A stretch of 56,743 nt of DNA from Pseudomonas sp. Ant30-3 (GTDB lineage: Bacteria; Pseudomonadota; Gammaproteobacteria; Pseudomonadales; Pseudomonadaceae), in the NCBI RefSeq assembly GCF_000690905.1, contig NZ_JMCL01000080.1, forward strand, positions 1-56,743. The letters run 5' to 3'. A model generated the notes under the pieces. It was given only the letters and a program-made list of their open reading frames with translations, was not told where the DNA came from and ran no database searches. Numbering within the stretch: position 1 is the stretch's first letter; every line of letters starts with the position of its first letter. The translations under genes and the position numbers were made by a program. Positions 37,753 to 47,718 of this stretch are shown here, one piece after another.

Positions 37753-39783
37753 GTGAAGAGCTTGCTCTATCCCGCCGTTGCACTGATGAACCGCCTGAGC
37801 TTCGGCATGAAGTTCAGCCTGATCAGCGTGCTTTTTCTCATCCCGATGCTGGTCACCAATTTTTATCTGGTGCGCGATTCCTATCGCGAGTTTCAGGGTA
37901 CCCAGGTCGAACTGCAAAGCCTCGACCTGCTCGGTAGCAGCCTGACCCTGCGGCGTGATCTGGAAACCCTCAACAATCTGGTGCAGATCAACGTCTACCT
38001 TGGCCAGGCCGGCAAGGCCAGTAATGTCGAGGCGCAAATCGGCAGCCTTGAGCAAAGTGTGTTGGCGCGTCTTGAGGGGCTGACGGCCATGACCACCGAT
38101 CCGGAGCAGATCGCGGTTTTCGATGCCAAGCGCGATGAAATGATCACTGCGTTCAAGGTTCAGCAAACGGAAAACTCCCTGCAAAGCAAAAGCGCGCTGA
38201 TCGGCAAGTTGCTCGGCAATGCGCAGATTTTCAGTCAGATCATCGCCAGTCAGGCCGGTTTGAGCCGCGACCATCAAAGTGACATACGCCAGCTCAGCGA
38301 ACTGATCACCCACACTACGCCGGCAATCACTCAAACCCTGGGCGATGGTCGGGCGATGGGCTCCTACTCCCTCGGCCAGGGCTTTCTCAACTCGTCTTCG
38401 AGCACCCGTTTCGATGAGTTGATGGCGCAGATCGAAAAGCTGCAGGCCGAGTACGGCCTGAAGTTGCAGGACGCGCTGGGCTCAAGCAAAGCGGCGCGCG
38501 AGCATTTGAGTGCCCCTGCGCAAGGCAGCCAAGCGTCGCTCAAACAGGCCAGTGACCTGTTCGAAGAACAAGTGGTGATGGCCGATACGCTGGATGCACC
38601 GTGGCAGGCCTTTTACGATCAGGTCACCGGTCTCATGGACCAGACCTACCAACTCAACGAAGCCACTCTGAAATTTCTTGGCACGCAGTTGCAACATCGG
38701 CTGGAGCAGAACCGCACTCACATGATTCTGCAGGCCGTCGCGTTGTCGGCGGTGTTCGTGCTGATTTTCTATCTTTACGGTGGCTTCTACGCGTCGACCC
38801 GCACCACCCTCAGGCGTCTTGGGGCGGTGATGGACAAGGTTGCGGCAGGCGACATGACGGTGACGTTCAGTGCCAACAGCCGTGATGAACTCGGCGAGTT
38901 GGGCGAGGTGTTCAACGGCACCGTGAAGAAAATTCACGACCTGATCGAGCGGGTCGGGCAGACAGTAGAGGAGGTCGAGCGTCAGGCCGGGCAGGTCGAA
39001 AGTGTCTCCTCCCAAAGTAACCAGGCCGTGGCGGGGCAGCGCTCGCAGATCGAGCAAGTCGCTACGGCGATGAACCAGATGTCGGCCACTTCGCTGGAGG
39101 TGGCGCGCAGTGCTGCTGCGGCCGTCAGCAGCGCTCACAGCGTCAACGACGAGACCCTCAGCGGTCGCACGCTGGTGGAGTCGCAACAGGGCAGTATTGC
39201 CGCACTGGCCAGCGAAATCGATCAGTCGGTGCTGGTGATCAATCAACTGGCCAGCGACAGCCAGTCGATCAGCCGCGTGCTGGAAGTGATCAAAAGCATC
39301 GCCGAACAAACCAACCTGCTGGCGCTCAACGCGGCCATCGAGGCGGCGCGCGCCGGTGAGCAGGGGCGAGGTTTTGCGGTGGTGGCGGACGAGGTGCGCA
39401 CGCTGGCCAAACGCACGCAGCAGTCGACCGAGGAAATCGAGCAGATGATCGCCAAGCTCCACAGCGGTGTCGGCGCGGCGGTGAAAGCGATGGGCAGCAG
39501 TCATCAAATGGCCAATGGCACGGTCGGGCAATCGGAAAAAGTCCAGCAGGCGCTGGACAATATCCTTGGCGCCGTCGGCATGATCGTCGATCAGAACCAG
39601 CAGATTGCCGCTGCGGTGGAGCAGCAGACCGCCGTGGCGCATGACATTGATCAGAACATCGTCGAAATCAACCGCGCGGGCGAGCGCACGGCTGAAGGCG
39701 CGCACCAGACCGAAGATGCCAGCCGGGCGTTGTCTGTGCAGGTGGTGGAGCTGAAACAGCTGATCAGTGCGTTTCGGGTTTAG
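37753..39783 (+). CDS. Methyl-accepting chemotaxis protein
   Basis: This is a 676-residue chemoreceptor of the inner membrane. It has a membrane segment at about 19-40 and a helical periplasmic sensor region of about 280 residues. A second membrane segment (about 324-346), a HAMP domain (about 347-400) and the cytoplasmic signalling coiled coil follow. The highly conserved tip EQTNLLALNAAIEAARAGEQ is at about 518-537. The start is GTG after GGGAG. I do not recognise the sensor domain, and no CheR/CheB pentapeptide is seen at the end. From memory it corresponds to PA4520, and it follows ampE as in PAO1. Confidence 0.93.
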   Translation: MKSLLYPAVALMNRLSFGMKFSLISVLFLIPMLVTNFYLVRDSYREFQGTQVELQSLDLLGSSLTLRRDLETLNNLVQINVYLGQAGKASNVEAQIGSLEQSVLARLEGLTAMTTDPEQIAVFDAKRDEMITAFKVQQTENSLQSKSALIGKLLGNAQIFSQIIASQAGLSRDHQSDIRQLSELITHTTPAITQTLGDGRAMGSYSLGQGFLNSSSSTRFDELMAQIEKLQAEYGLKLQDALGSSKAAREHLSAPAQGSQASLKQASDLFEEQVVMADTLDAPWQAFYDQVTGLMDQTYQLNEATLKFLGTQLQHRLEQNRTHMILQAVALSAVFVLIFYLYGGFYASTRTTLRRLGAVMDKVAAGDMTVTFSANSRDELGELGEVFNGTVKKIHDLIERVGQTVEEVERQAGQVESVSSQSNQAVAGQRSQIEQVATAMNQMSATSLEVARSAAAAVSSAHSVNDETLSGRTLVESQQGSIAALASEIDQSVLVINQLASDSQSISRVLEVIKSIAEQTNLLALNAAIEAARAGEQGRGFAVVADEVRTLAKRTQQSTEEIEQMIAKLHSGVGAAVKAMGSSHQMANGTVGQSEKVQQALDNILGAVGMIVDQNQQIAAAVEQQTAVAHDIDQNIVEINRAGERTAEGAHQTEDASRALSVQVVELKQLISAFRV

Positions 39784-39801
39784 TTTGCCAACCGGTTTAC
39801 T

Positions 39802-39891
39802 TGTGGGAGCGAGCCTGCTCGCGATGGCGGTGTAACAGTCAACAAAGAAGCTGACTGTTATGCGCTCATCGCGAGCAGGCTCGCTCCCACA
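39802..39891. repeat. Paired REP element between the chemoreceptor gene and tatD
   Basis: TGTGGGAGCGAGCCTGCTCG and its complement (39867-39891) flank about 40 bases. It lies between two convergent genes and may help end both transcripts. Confidence 0.87.
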
Positions 39892-39912
39892 GGATTTGTG
39901 TGGGGCAGCAAG

Positions 39913-40689
39913 TTACCAGTTGAACACCTCACACGCATTCGCCGTGCTGACCGCCGCCAACTGCTCGGGACTCACCGCCATGATCCCCGCCAGTGCGGTG
40001 CAAATCGCCGGCAAATGCACCGGGCTGTTGCGTTGGCCGGGGAACATCACCGGCGCCATGTCCGGCGAGTCGGTTTCCAGTACCACTGATTCCAGCGGCA
40101 ATTCTGCCAGCACGCGGTGCATGCGCAGCGCTTGCGGCCAGGTCGCGGCGCCGCCGAGGCCGAGTTTGAAGCCTAACTTGATGTATTCGCGGGCTTCCTC
40201 CCTGCTGCCGGCGAACGCGTGGATGATGCCTGCGCGCTTCAACTTGAAACGCTTGAGCGTCGCAACCACCGCTGCATGGCTGCGCCGCACATGAATCAAC
40301 GCCGGTAGATTGAAGTCCGCCGCCAGTTGCAGCTGTGCTTCGAACAGCGTCTGCTGCCGTTCGCGATCAAGCGATTCGATGAAGTAATCCAGACCGATTT
40401 CGCCCACTGCACAGAGCTGTCGATGTCCGGCGAGCCGCGTCAGCCAATCGGCGAGTTCGGACAAATGTTCAGGCCGGTGATCATCCAGAAATACCGGGTG
40501 CAGACCAAACGCCGCGTGCAGGTCCGGATCGCTTTGAACCAGTTCCCAGACCCGCTGCCAATTGCCCTGATCAACGCCCAACACGACGATCTTGCGGACA
40601 CCGACGGCGCGACTGTCGGCGAGCAGCGCCGTGCGATCGGCATCGAAGTCCGGAAAATCCAGATGCGTGTGGGTGTCGATCAGCTCCAC
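39913..40689 (-). CDS. TatD family metal-dependent hydrolase
   Basis: This 258-residue TatD-type TIM-barrel hydrolase has the metal ligands DTHTHLD near residues 5-11, VGEIGLDY near 94-101, HVRRSH, and ETDSP near 205-209. E. coli TatD and YjjV are 3'-5' DNA exonucleases or deoxyribonucleases; the substrate of this paralogue is unknown. It is only 3 bases downstream of cra on the same strand, so it is probably cotranscribed with the fructose regulator, a pairing I recall in other fluorescent pseudomonads. Confidence 0.93.
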   Translation of the reverse strand: MELIDTHTHLDFPDFDADRTALLADSRAVGVRKIVVLGVDQGNWQRVWELVQSDPDLHAAFGLHPVFLDDHRPEHLSELADWLTRLAGHRQLCAVGEIGLDYFIESLDRERQQTLFEAQLQLAADFNLPALIHVRRSHAAVVATLKRFKLKRAGIIHAFAGSREEAREYIKLGFKLGLGGAATWPQALRMHRVLAELPLESVVLETDSPDMAPVMFPGQRNSPVHLPAICTALAGIMAVSPEQLAAVSTANACEVFNW

Positions 40690-40692
40690 GAG

Positions 40693-41688
40693 CTACTCCT
40701 GATGGATACGCTGCTTGAACGTTCGCGCAATGGCGTGCACCCCGGGCTGATAGTCGGATTGCTCAATGGCGGCCAAGGCCAGGTCCAGCGCTTTGTCGGC
40801 GATCAACTGATGCTGCTGGGCCATGGCATTGACCGGCAGCGGCAGAAAATCCAGCAGTTGCGTGTCGCCGAACGTGCCAAGACGCAGTGGTCGGTTCTTC
40901 AGCGGGAAATCGTGCAGGGCATCGAACACACCCTGAAGCAGCACGTAGGACGTCGTCACCAACGCGTCCGGCAAATGGCCCAGGCGTTGAAGCAATTCTT
41001 CCATCAGTTGTTTGCCGCACTCGCGGCTGAACGATTCCGCATGTTCGATGAGGATGTCGCCGGTGAAGCCGGCCAGCGCCTCTTTGAAACCAGCGGCGCG
41101 TTCCTGACTGATGCTCAGTTCAGGCCGCGCACCGATCAGGACGATCTGCCTGGGCAGCGGCTCGAGCAAACTGCGCGTGAGTTGCAGGCTGGCTTCACGG
41201 TCGTCGCTGATCACCGAGCAGAAATGCTCGGGCTTCATGACCCGGTCGATGGCAATGATTGGAGTGCCCTTGGCCTGCAACTGACGATAACTGTCATCGT
41301 CAGCCGGCAGGCAACTGGCGACGATCAACGCGTCGCAACGACGGGCGCGAAACAGTTGCAGCAACTGCCGTTCGCTGCCCGGGGCGTCATCGGAGCTGGC
41401 AATCAGTAATTGATAGCCGCGCGCCCGGGCGCCTTGTTCCAGCAATTTGGCAATGCGCGCGTAACTGGGGTTTTCCAGGTCCGGCAGGATAAAGCCCAAC
41501 GTCCGAGTGTGCCGACTGCGCAACCCGGCGGCTTGCGGGTTGGGCGTGAAGCCATGCTGTTCGACCACCGCGCGCACGCGCTCCACGGTGGCGCTGCTGA
41601 TCCGCTGCTGCTGGGCCTTGCCGTTGATGACATAACTGGCGGTGGTCACGGACACGCCGGCCAACTGTGCGATATCACTGAGTTTCAA
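40693..41688 (-). CDS. cra: Catabolite repressor/activator Cra (FruR)
   Basis: Cra is a LacI-family repressor of the fructose PTS operon that responds to fructose-1-phosphate. I choose the TTG at 41688 (MKLSDIAQLAGVSVTTASYV), giving 331 residues, the family length, with AAGGA upstream. The frame opens 24 codons further, but these lack family character. The helix-turn-helix is at residues 2-25, followed by the hinge and the periplasmic-binding-protein-like effector domain. It is divergent from fruBKA with a shared 288-base region holding the operator. In Pseudomonas Cra is mainly a local fructose regulator. Confidence 0.94.
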   Translation of the reverse strand: MKLSDIAQLAGVSVTTASYVINGKAQQQRISSATVERVRAVVEQHGFTPNPQAAGLRSRHTRTLGFILPDLENPSYARIAKLLEQGARARGYQLLIASSDDAPGSERQLLQLFRARRCDALIVASCLPADDDSYRQLQAKGTPIIAIDRVMKPEHFCSVISDDREASLQLTRSLLEPLPRQIVLIGARPELSISQERAAGFKEALAGFTGDILIEHAESFSRECGKQLMEELLQRLGHLPDALVTTSYVLLQGVFDALHDFPLKNRPLRLGTFGDTQLLDFLPLPVNAMAQQHQLIADKALDLALAAIEQSDYQPGVHAIARTFKQRIHQE

Positions 41689-41831
41689 CTCGGGTTTCCT
41701 TGTTTTGTCGAGCTTGCCCGATAGTTTCGCCAATCCTAACCGATTCACGCACACGACCACTGTCGCAACGCTTCCGACAAGTTGGACTTCAAGGATGGGA
41801 CATAATCGAGTAACGTGCCAATCATTCTAGA

Positions 41832-41843
41832 TTAAACGTTTCA
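41832..41843. promoter_or_regulatory. Cra (FruR) operator
   Basis: TTAAACGTTTCA is a near-palindrome matching the operator I recall for the P. putida fruB promoter. It sits in the 288-base cra-fruB gap, about 133 bases before fruB. The exact promoters are not clear to me, and I see nothing else in this gap. Confidence 0.75.
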
Positions 41844-41976
41844 GCATTAGCGTTTTCTACCAGATAAGGGCATTTGGCCGGTTCTGCCGTGAAACCGCCA
41901 AAAGTGAAGCCCAAGCGCCTAAGCTGAAACAGTCAAAACAATACCTGGCGTCATCAGGCGCCAAAAAGGAGAACGC

Positions 41977-44838
41977 ATGCTCGAGCTCACCATAGAGCAG
42001 ATATCCATGGGCCAGTCGGCCGTGGACAAGCCCGCCGCGCTGCAATTACTGGCTGCACATCTGGTCGCCGACGGCCTGGTTGCCGAGGGTTACCTCGCCG
42101 GGTTGCAAGCGCGCGAGGTGCAGGGCTCGACCTTTCTCGGGCAAGGTATTGCCATCCCCCACGGTACCCCGGAGACCCGCGATCAGGTGTTTTCCACCGG
42201 CGTGCGCCTGATGCAGTTTCCCGAGGGCGTGGATTGGGGCGATGGTCAGATCGTTTATCTGGCGATCGGCATTGCGGCCAAATCCGATGAGCACCTCAGA
42301 CTTCTGCAACTGCTCACCCGCGCTCTTGGCGAGACCGATTTAGGTCAGGCTCTGCGCCGTGCCGGTTCCGCCGAAGCACTGCTGAAACTGCTGCAAGGCG
42401 CGCCGCAGGAACTGGCGCTGGATGCGCAGATGATCGGCCTCGGTGTGTCCGCTGACGACTTCGAAGAACTGGTCTGGCGCGGCGCCCGTTTGTTGCGCCA
42501 GGCCGATTGTGTGAGCAATGGCTTCGCGGCCGTGCTGCAACAAGTCGAAGCGCTGCCGCTGGGCGACGGCTTGTGGTGGTTGCACAGCGAGCAAACGGTG
42601 AAACGTCCGGGGCTGGCCTTCGTCACTCCGGACAAACCGATGCGCTACCTCGGTCAACCGCTGAGCGGTCTGTTCTGCCTGGCCAGCCTGGGTGAAGCGC
42701 ATCAGGCATTGCTCGAACGTCTGTGCGCGTTGCTGATCGAGGGGCGCGGCCACGAATTGGGCCGTGCGACCAGCAGTCGAAAAGTCCTCGAAGTGCTTGG
42801 CGGCGAACTACCCGCCGATTGGCCGAGTGCGCGCATCGCCCTGGCCAATGCCCACGGTTTGCACGCACGACCAGCGAAAATCCTCGCGCAGTTGGCGAAA
42901 AGTTTTGACGGCGAAATTCGCGTGCGGATTGTCGATGGCCAGGACAGCGCGGTATCGGTGAAGAGTCTTAGCAAGCTGCTCAGCCTTGGCGCCCGTCGCG
43001 GTCAGGTGCTGGAATTCATTGCCGAGCCGAACGTTGCCGCCGATGCGTTGCCGGCCTTGCTGGCTGCGATCGAAGAAGGCCTCGGCGAAGAAATCGAGCC
43101 ATTGCCTGCCGTCAGCCAACAGCCCGAAATGCTCGCAGACATCGCCGAAGTACTGCTCGCGCCGGCGTCCGGCAGCCTGGTTCAAGCGATCCCCGCGGCC
43201 CCGGGCATCGCCATCGGCCCGGCGCATATTCAAGTGCAGCAAATCATCGAATACCCGCTGCGCGGCGAATCGGCGACCATCGAGCGCGAGCGACTGAAGC
43301 AGGCGCTGGCGGACGTTAGACGCGACATCGAAGGACTGATCGAACGCAGCACCTCCAAAGCGATTCGCGAGATTTTCATCACGCACCAGGAAATGCTCGA
43401 CGACCCGGAATTGACCGATGAAGTCGAGACCCGCCTCAAGCAAGGAGAGAGCGCCGAAGCAGCGTGGATGGCGGTGATCGAAGCCGCTGCGAAACAACAG
43501 GAAGCGCTGCAGGATGCGTTGCTGGCTGAACGCGCCGCCGACTTGCGTGACGTTGGTCGCCGGGTGCTGGCGCAACTGTGCGGCATCGAAAACCCGGGCG
43601 AGCCCGAGCAACCGTACATTCTGGTGATGGACGAAGTCGGTCCGTCCGACGTTGCGCGGCTTGATCCGGCACGTGTAGCTGGCATCCTCACCGCACGCGG
43701 CGGCGCCACCGCGCACAGCGCCATCGTCGCCCGTGCGCTCGGGATTCCGGCGCTGGTGGGGGCGGGCGCAGCCGTGTTGCTGCTGGCGCCGGGCACGCCG
43801 TTATTGCTCGACGGTCAGCGCGGTCGCCTGCACGTGGACGCCGACGCGGCCACCCTGCAGCGCGCCACGCAAGAGCGCGACACCCGTGAGCAACGCCTCA
43901 AAGCGGCCGCCGAACAGCGTAATCAACCGGCACTGACCCGCGATGGTCACGCGGTGGAAGTGTTCGCCAATATCGGTGAAAGCGCTGGCGTGATCAGCGC
44001 AGTCGAGCAGGGCGCTGAAGGCATTGGCCTGCTGCGTACCGAACTGATTTTCATGGCCCACTCGCAGGCGCCGGACGAGGCCACCCAAGAAGTTGAATAC
44101 CGTCGCGTCCTCGATGGCCTCGCAGGTCGGCCGCTGGTGGTGCGCACGCTTGACGTCGGCGGCGACAAACCGCTGCCTTACTGGCCGATCGCCAAGGAAG
44201 AAAATCCGTTCCTCGGCGTGCGCGGCATTCGCCTGACCTTGCAACGTCCGAAGATCATGGAAGCGCAACTGCGCGCCTTGCTGCGTGCCGCCGACAACCG
44301 TCCGTTGCGGATCATGTTCCCGATGGTTGGCAGCGTCGACGAGTGGCGCCAGGCGCGAGACATGACCGAGCGTTTGCGCCTGGAAATCCCGGTCGCGGAT
44401 CTCCAACTGGGAATCATGATCGAAGTGCCTTCAGCGGCGTTGCTGGCGCCGGTGCTGGCCAAGGAAGTCGACTTTTTCAGCGTCGGCACCAATGACCTGA
44501 CCCAGTACACCTTGGCCATCGACCGTGGCCATCCGACCTTGTCGGCCCAGGCGGACGGTTTGCACCCGGCGGTTTTGCAACTGATCGACATCACCGTGCG
44601 AGCGGCGCACGCCCATGGCAAATGGGTTGGCGTCTGCGGCGAGCTGGCGGCCGATCCGCTCGCGGTGCCGGTGCTGGTCGGCCTGGGTGTCGATGAATTG
44701 AGCGTGTCGGGGCGCAGCATCGCCGAGGTCAAGGCGCGCATCCGCGAACTCAGCTTGACCCAGTCTCAAACCCTTGCCCGACAGGCCCTGGCCGTCGGCA
44801 GCGCAAATGAAGTGCGCGCATTAGTGGAGGCCCTGTAA
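41977..44838 (+). CDS. fruB: Fructose PTS multiphosphoryl protein (EIIA-HPr-EI)
   Basis: FruB carries phosphate from phosphoenolpyruvate to the fructose permease FruA. The 953-residue protein fuses EIIA-Fru (1-145, active His62 in GIAIPHGT) to a middle EIIA-like domain lacking that motif (about 150-270). HPr follows (about 285-370, active His296 in HGLHARPAK), then enzyme I (about 400-953, active His580 in GGATAHSAIVAR). This is the usual Pseudomonas layout, with one protein supplying all soluble steps. A GGAG Shine-Dalgarno precedes the ATG. The stop overlaps the fruK start. Confidence 0.96.
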   Translation: MLELTIEQISMGQSAVDKPAALQLLAAHLVADGLVAEGYLAGLQAREVQGSTFLGQGIAIPHGTPETRDQVFSTGVRLMQFPEGVDWGDGQIVYLAIGIAAKSDEHLRLLQLLTRALGETDLGQALRRAGSAEALLKLLQGAPQELALDAQMIGLGVSADDFEELVWRGARLLRQADCVSNGFAAVLQQVEALPLGDGLWWLHSEQTVKRPGLAFVTPDKPMRYLGQPLSGLFCLASLGEAHQALLERLCALLIEGRGHELGRATSSRKVLEVLGGELPADWPSARIALANAHGLHARPAKILAQLAKSFDGEIRVRIVDGQDSAVSVKSLSKLLSLGARRGQVLEFIAEPNVAADALPALLAAIEEGLGEEIEPLPAVSQQPEMLADIAEVLLAPASGSLVQAIPAAPGIAIGPAHIQVQQIIEYPLRGESATIERERLKQALADVRRDIEGLIERSTSKAIREIFITHQEMLDDPELTDEVETRLKQGESAEAAWMAVIEAAAKQQEALQDALLAERAADLRDVGRRVLAQLCGIENPGEPEQPYILVMDEVGPSDVARLDPARVAGILTARGGATAHSAIVARALGIPALVGAGAAVLLLAPGTPLLLDGQRGRLHVDADAATLQRATQERDTREQRLKAAAEQRNQPALTRDGHAVEVFANIGESAGVISAVEQGAEGIGLLRTELIFMAHSQAPDEATQEVEYRRVLDGLAGRPLVVRTLDVGGDKPLPYWPIAKEENPFLGVRGIRLTLQRPKIMEAQLRALLRAADNRPLRIMFPMVGSVDEWRQARDMTERLRLEIPVADLQLGIMIEVPSAALLAPVLAKEVDFFSVGTNDLTQYTLAIDRGHPTLSAQADGLHPAVLQLIDITVRAAHAHGKWVGVCGELAADPLAVPVLVGLGVDELSVSGRSIAEVKARIRELSLTQSQTLARQALAVGSANEVRALVEAL

Positions 44839-45779
44839 TGGCCAGGATTTTAACGCTGACCCTCAACCCGGCGCTCGACCTCACGGTCGAATTGCCGCGT
44901 CTGCAGCCCGGTCAAGTCAACCGCAGTGAAGCGATGCACACCCACGCGGCCGGTAAAGGTGTCAACGTCGCGCAAGTGTTGGCCGACCTCGGGCATCAGC
45001 TCACGGTCTGCGGTTTTCTCGGCGAGGACAATCAGCAAGCGTTCGAAGCATTGTTCGCCAAGCGCGGGTTTGTCGATGCCTTCATCCGCGTCCCCGGCGA
45101 GACCCGCAGCAATCTGAAACTCGCGGAAAGCGACGGCCGTATCACCGACATTAACGGCCCCGGGCCGATGGTCAGCGACGCGGCGCAACAGGCGTTGCTG
45201 GATCGTATCGACCAGATCGCGCCGGGGCATGACGCGGTGGTCGTCGCCGGCAGCCTGCCGCAAGGCATCAGTGCGCAGTGGTTGCAGGCGTTGATCGTGC
45301 GCTTGAAAGATCTCGGCGTGCGGGTGGCGCTCGACACCAGTGGCGAGGCCTTGCGCGCAGCGCTTGAAGCCGGACCGTGGCTGATCAAGCCCAACACCGA
45401 AGAGCTTGCCGATGTGCTCGGCATCGAGGTGACTTCGGTGACGGCGCAAGCGCAGGCCGCGAGTCGTCTGCACGCCCAAGGCATCGAGCACGTAGTGATT
45501 TCCGACGGCGCCGAAGGGGTGAACTGGTTCAGTGTCGGCTCGGCCCTGCATGCCACGCCGCCCAAGGTCACTGTCGCCAGTACGGTCGGTGCCGGCGACT
45601 CGTTACTGGCCGGCATGCTCCATGGTCTGCTCAGTGCCGACACGCCTGAACAGACCCTGCGCACCGCCACGGCGATTGCCGCGCAGGCGGTCACCCAGAT
45701 TGGTTTCGGAATCGCCGATGCGGCGCAATTGGCGCAGCTCGAACAGGGTGTGCGCGTGCGTCCCCTGACAGAACAATAA
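44838..45779 (+). CDS. fruK: 1-phosphofructokinase
   Basis: FruK phosphorylates fructose-1-phosphate to fructose-1,6-bisphosphate and so also removes the Cra effector. The 313-residue PfkB-family protein begins MARILTLTLNPALDLTVEL. It has the substrate motif AAGKGVNVA (about 38-46) and the catalytic Asp254 in the C-terminal signature VGAGDSLLAG. Its ATG overlaps the fruB stop (TAATG). It is the second gene of fruBKA. Confidence 0.96.
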   Translation: MARILTLTLNPALDLTVELPRLQPGQVNRSEAMHTHAAGKGVNVAQVLADLGHQLTVCGFLGEDNQQAFEALFAKRGFVDAFIRVPGETRSNLKLAESDGRITDINGPGPMVSDAAQQALLDRIDQIAPGHDAVVVAGSLPQGISAQWLQALIVRLKDLGVRVALDTSGEALRAALEAGPWLIKPNTEELADVLGIEVTSVTAQAQAASRLHAQGIEHVVISDGAEGVNWFSVGSALHATPPKVTVASTVGAGDSLLAGMLHGLLSADTPEQTLRTATAIAAQAVTQIGFGIADAAQLAQLEQGVRVRPLTEQ

Positions 45780-45790
45780 GAGGGTTTGTG

Positions 45791-47530
45791 ATGAAGTTAG
45801 CCATTGTTACGGCCTGTCCGAACGGCATGGTCACCAGTGTGCTGTGCGCCCGTTTGCTTGACGCTGCAGCGCAACGTCAGGGCTGGAGCACCAGCGTAGA
45901 AGTGGTGGATGCGGCGCATCCCGAGCGCGAGTTGTCGGCGGCCACGATTGAGGCGGCCGAGTGGGTATTGCTGGTCGCCACCGGAGCGGTGGACATGACC
46001 CGGTTCGTCGGCAAACGCGTCTTTCAGATTGCCCCGGCGCAAGCCCTGCAAGATGTCGAAGCAGTGCTGCGGCGCGGTGCAGAAGAGGCGCAGGTTTACG
46101 TCGCGCCCGATGCGCTCGACGCACCTGAAACCATCGTCAAGAATGCACCGCGTCTGGTCGCTATTACGGCGTGCCCGACCGGTGTAGCCCACACCTTCAT
46201 GGCGGCCGAAGCCTTGCAGCAAGCGGCCAAGCGTCTGGGTTATGACTTGCAGGTCGAGACCCAGGGCTCGGTCGGCGCGCGCAATCCACTGAGTGCGGCA
46301 GCGATTGCCGATGCCGACGTGGTGCTGCTGGCGTGCGACATCGAAGTGGCGACCGAGCGTTTTGCCGGCAAGAAAATCTACCGCTGCGGCACGGGCATCG
46401 CCCTCAAGCAAGCCGAAGCGACGCTGAACAAAGCCTTGGCCGAAGGTCGTCAGGAGAGCGCGGCAAACGCTGGAACAGGTCCGGTTAAACAGGAGAAAAC
46501 CGGCGTCTACAAACACCTGCTGACTGGCGTCTCGTTCATGCTGCCGATGGTGGTGGCGGGCGGTTTGATGATCGCGTTGTCGTTCGTCTTCGGCATCAGC
46601 GCCTTCAAGGAGGAGGGCACGCTGGCCGCCGCGCTGATGCAGATCGGTGGCGACACCGCGTTCAAGCTGATGGTGCCGCTGCTGGCGGGTTACATCGCCT
46701 ACTCGATTGCTGACCGTCCGGGCCTAGCGCCGGGAATGATCGGTGGCCTGTTGGCGAGCACCCTGGGCGCCGGGTTTATCGGCGGGATCATTGCCGGTTT
46801 CATCGCCGGGTATGCGGCGCAGGCGATCAATCGTTATGCGCGTTTGCCGCAGAGCCTGGAAGCGCTGAAACCGATTCTGATCATCCCGTTATTTGCCAGC
46901 CTGTTCACCGGCCTGGTGATGATTTATGTCGTCGGCAAACCGGTCGCCGGCATGCTCGCCGGGCTGACGCAGTTCCTCGACAGCATGGGCACCACCAATG
47001 CGATTCTGCTCGGTGTGTTGCTGGGCGGCATGATGTGCGTCGACCTCGGCGGGCCGATCAACAAGGCGGCTTATGCCTTCTCGGTGGGGCTGCTGGCCTC
47101 GCAGAGTTATGCACCAATGGCCGCGACCATGGCCGCCGGTATGGTGCCGCCGATTGGCCTGGGCATCGCCACGTTCATCGCCCGGCGCAAATTCGCTCAG
47201 ACCGAGCGCGAGGCCGGTAAGGCCGCGTTGGTGTTGGGCCTGTGCTTCATCTCCGAAGGCGCGATTCCGTTTGCCGCCAAGGACCCGTTGCGGGTGATCC
47301 CGGCGAGCATTGCCGGCGGCGCGCTGACCGGTGCCTTGTCGATGTATTTCGGCTGCAAACTGATGGCGCCGCACGGCGGGCTGTTCGTGATGCTGATCCC
47401 GAATGCGATCAACCATGCGCTGCTTTATCTGCTGGCGATTGTGGCGGGGAGTCTGGTGACGGCGGTGGCGTATGCGTTGCTCAAGCGGCCTGAGGTTGTC
47501 GAGCTGGCGGCGGAACCCGTGAGCGTTTGA
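45791..47530 (+). CDS. fruA: PTS fructose transporter EIIBC
   Basis: FruA imports fructose and phosphorylates it to fructose-1-phosphate. The 579-residue protein has an N-terminal EIIB-like domain (about 1-105). A second EIIB domain with active Cys128 (ITACPTGVAHTF) follows, and then the membrane EIIC domain (about 235-570, 8-10 segments). I start at the ATG at 45791, six bases from GAGGG, rather than the adjacent GTG at 45788. The gap to fruK is 11 bases. The B'-B-C layout fits other gammaproteobacterial FruA proteins. Confidence 0.95.
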   Translation: MKLAIVTACPNGMVTSVLCARLLDAAAQRQGWSTSVEVVDAAHPERELSAATIEAAEWVLLVATGAVDMTRFVGKRVFQIAPAQALQDVEAVLRRGAEEAQVYVAPDALDAPETIVKNAPRLVAITACPTGVAHTFMAAEALQQAAKRLGYDLQVETQGSVGARNPLSAAAIADADVVLLACDIEVATERFAGKKIYRCGTGIALKQAEATLNKALAEGRQESAANAGTGPVKQEKTGVYKHLLTGVSFMLPMVVAGGLMIALSFVFGISAFKEEGTLAAALMQIGGDTAFKLMVPLLAGYIAYSIADRPGLAPGMIGGLLASTLGAGFIGGIIAGFIAGYAAQAINRYARLPQSLEALKPILIIPLFASLFTGLVMIYVVGKPVAGMLAGLTQFLDSMGTTNAILLGVLLGGMMCVDLGGPINKAAYAFSVGLLASQSYAPMAATMAAGMVPPIGLGIATFIARRKFAQTEREAGKAALVLGLCFISEGAIPFAAKDPLRVIPASIAGGALTGALSMYFGCKLMAPHGGLFVMLIPNAINHALLYLLAIVAGSLVTAVAYALLKRPEVVELAAEPVSV

Positions 47531-47718
47531 TACAAGAACTTGAGGAGCAAGGTGATCGCTTTCGGTGAAGTATCGTCCTCACTTCACCGGGGCAATGTAT
47601 TTCTGCGTTTTTTATATCGAATCAGCTTGAAGATCTGTCATTTATCACAGGTGTTTGTAGCTCGTGTTTATCTGAAGCTTGCAGGGAGGGGCATTCGGAT
47701 AAACAGTCGGGGTAAACA

